DNA from: Pseudoips prasinana
Taxonomy: Eukaryota > Arthropoda > Insecta > Lepidoptera > Nolidae
Direction: 5' to 3'
Assembly: GCA_951640165.1 (NCBI GenBank)
Contig: OX621236.1
Span: forward strand, 28,202,948 to 28,266,947
Length of the DNA: 64,000 bases
In this document: piece by piece, positions 62,801 through 64,000 of the stretch
Layout of the letters: the number at the start of each line of letters is the position of its first letter
Position numbering within the stretch: position 1 is the first letter of the stretch
Position numbers and translations under genes: made by a program
Notes under the pieces: model-generated
Told to the model about the DNA's origin: nothing
Database searches by the model: none
What the model saw: only the letters and a program-made list of their open reading frames with translations

Positions 62801-63622
62801 GTCTTTTGCTACCCACATCCAGCAACAATATACTGACATAAGTTGATATAATTTTCAAAGTACCATATTGGTACAGTGTTCGTTCTATTTGGTTTTGTGT
62901 TGTACTTACGGGAGGATCCACCACCTTTGCAAGGCACGTCCATAGGGTAGCCGCACGGGTACTCAGGCCACTCAGCTTCTGGATCGAAGTTAAGTCCTTC
63001 GGGACATGTCATGTGGGTTGCCACTAAATCCTGCAAACATGACTTAATAGATAGAATACTGGTGTGTCATAAAAGTTATCACCTCTCAGATGTTTGATAA
63101 CAACCAATACCTACTTGTGTTGGGTTATCCAGCAAGATCACGGATGATTAACTTTCATGATGTACATACATATACAGGGTTATTTGTAAAACACCAACAA
63201 CCTCGCAGGAGTAGTTTTCGGAAAAATCATAGAACAAATTTTGTTGTTTATGATGTTAGTAATCTACTCCTGGGCGCTTGTTGGTGTTTTATAAATAACC
63301 CTGTTGTAATTCATAAAAAAGTGCAATGTACAGACGCCAGCACATCAAGCAACCCCAATCTGTCAAATTTCCCCAATTGAAAGTGAACCTTATGCTTATG
63401 TGATAAAGTTGAAAATATAATAAAGAAATTTGACAGATTGGGGTGGCTTGATGTGCTGGCGTCTGTACCAGAGCACCTAAGGAAGACTTAGGTTAAGAGG
63501 TCATACCTTGCATGTTACATAGGAGTCGCAGCTACCGTGAACTTCGTAGTAACCATTTTTCTGCTTGCAAACTGTTGTGTAACTCACTGGGGCACCAGGT
63601 GGCGCTATTGCGTTGCAGGTGC
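59814..63622 (-). CDS. Three-CBM14 chitin-binding protein (CPAP3/obstructor-like), 5' end outside window
   Basis: Visible exons (minus) are 63507-63622, 62910-63030, 62355-62555, 62198-62273 and 59814-59997. All have GT/AG sites and phases that join without a stop into about 232 residues. Three CBM14 domains follow one another: VCKQKNGYYEVHGSCDSYVT; EDCPHQYGYFQSPMT with CDWPHHVPTC; FACPHVHLDENGKPIDTTIN with YIDC at its end. A charged tail (YRESHEKQNQLFK) closes the protein. The signal-peptide exon must lie beyond 64000. Intron phases match those of the gene at 42914-45195, and the second visible exon is 121 nt in both, so the two are paralogues. No Pro/Val arm is seen here, so the layout is the classical CPAP3 one. 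The last intron (59998-62197) holds a LINE remnant. Confidence 0.9.
60310..61760 (+). pseudogene. Decayed non-LTR reverse transcriptase in a CPAP3-like intron
   Basis: Pieces in several frames run in the right order. FWAFAKAAQRNFCQSNLTTT near 60500 is from the linker. VHPIPKKGDRSYPTNYRPIA near 60860 and QYGFRHGRSTGDILVYLIHR, then LDIAKAFERVW near 61110, are polymerase motifs; CYADDS is near 61360. GILGIEISSTCQFRGHLEDK near 61615 is from the C-terminal region. There are at least four frame breaks, including one between DNA for INAGVP and the next block. It resembles the BS/Jockey-like LINEs of insects. It lies opposite to the host gene and is dead. Confidence 0.8.
62735..62825 (+). mobile_element. 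RTE/CR1-type LINE tail fragment
   Basis: CATCATATCAGCTGATTGAA, CCCACTGCTGGTCAAAAGGC and CTACCCACATCCAGCAAC match a common lepidopteran LINE 3' end. It lies in an intron. Confidence 0.55.
63175..63303. mobile_element. MITE family 2: CAGGGTTATTT ends
   Basis: CAGGGTTATTTGTAAAACAC and GTGTTTTATAAATAACCCTG are inverted ends of about 40 bp, with AGGAGTAG/CTACTCCT at the inner edge. It lies in an intron of the CPAP3-like gene. Confidence 0.85.
63328..63468. mobile_element. Palindromic MITE family 1, copy G
   Basis: Arms CAGACGCCAGCACATCAAGC and GATGTGCTGGCGTCTG are flanked by TA. It sits 40 bases left of the exon that starts at 63507. Confidence 0.9.
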
Positions 63623-64000
63623 CTATTCAGTTATAAAAAAATAATTTAGGAAAAATATTCTGCGTTTCATTAAAAAAAAATTGTCCATTGCAAATGCATG
63701 TCGTGGTGTTAGGGCAAATGATTTAAATAGCAAAGAGTTCTAACTACCGCAGTGTTCACTACACGAGTTAGCGATGTTTAAGTTTCATATTATATATCAG
63801 TCTTTCTCTGGCTATATGTATGTGTATTTATGTCGACAAATAATTTAATGTATGCTAAATGATATTGTGCTTGAAGCCCGTGCATCACAACCTCTAAATG
63901 GAAATCTGTTTCTTCACTTTTGTTGCGGCCGGGCTTAAGTTTACCCACCCACAAGGACGTTTTTTAGGTTATAGCAAGGCAAACGAAGAACCTTCAAGAG
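63623..64000. other. Likely intron of the CPAP3-like gene
   Basis: No exon is recognised here. The acceptor of the exon at 63622 has a T-rich run in minus sense (about 63630-63680). Confidence 0.5.

Noticed and set aside
10709..63468. Regularly repeated palindromic units as a CRISPR-like array
   Set aside because: Spacing is irregular over tens of kilobases, units are TA-flanked MITEs and there are no cas genes.

Overview
The window is animal nuclear DNA, most likely from a moth or butterfly. Host genes are split into short exons with GT/AG introns, two genes encode cuticle proteins with chitin-binding domains, and much of the rest is transposon-derived, including several dispersed repeats I recognise as common in Lepidoptera. 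No bacterial genes, operons or CRISPR arrays are present.

Five host genes can be read. (1) The last four exons of a mitochondrial sarcosine dehydrogenase-like gene lie at 7635-10425 (+). (2) A complete four-exon cyclophilin-like 3 gene (PPIL3, 161 aa) lies at 16183-19668 (+). (3) A two-exon ZAD/C2H2 zinc-finger regulator (568 aa) lies at 32472-34270 (-). (4) A complete six-exon gene at 42914-45195 (-) encodes a secreted protein with three chitin-binding (CBM14) domains and a long Pro/Val-rich arm. (5) A related gene at 59814-63622 (-) lacks its first exon(s) beyond the right edge. Genes 4 and 5 share domain order and intron phases, so they look like an old tandem duplication.

Mobile elements fill most remaining space. 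1-7100: two non-LTR retrotransposons between arms of an inverted repeat. 10.5-16.1 kb: a piggyBac scrap, a dead mariner, an internally deleted TA-flanked DNA transposon and a poly(A) retrosequence. 16.6-20.3 kb: PPIL3 introns carrying a deleted pogo-like element with a LINE nested in it, and SINEs nested in each other. 20.6-24.0 kb: a CR1/Jockey-type LINE. 24.2-31.9 kb: MITEs, a 5S rRNA-derived SINE and tRNA-derived SINEs. 35.7-38.7 kb: two copies of a Jockey-type LINE and an LTR-element integrase fragment. 39289-41657: an apparently intact piggyBac-type transposon. 45.8-58.6 kb: SINEs, MITEs, palindromes and an apparently intact Dong/R4-type LINE (ORF 1409 aa) sitting in the TAA-repeat tail of a tRNA-derived SINE.

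The strongest points for follow-up are: the intact piggyBac copy, whose stop codon is completed by the TTAA target duplication; the intact Dong/R4 copy in a SINE tail, with two Myb-like repeats at its N-terminus; the 5S rRNA-derived SINE with a clear target duplication; the pogo remnant retaining a PCNA-binding (PIP-box) C-terminus; and seven copies of one palindromic MITE in 64 kb. All family assignments come from reading translated motifs and repeats by eye; no database search was run.
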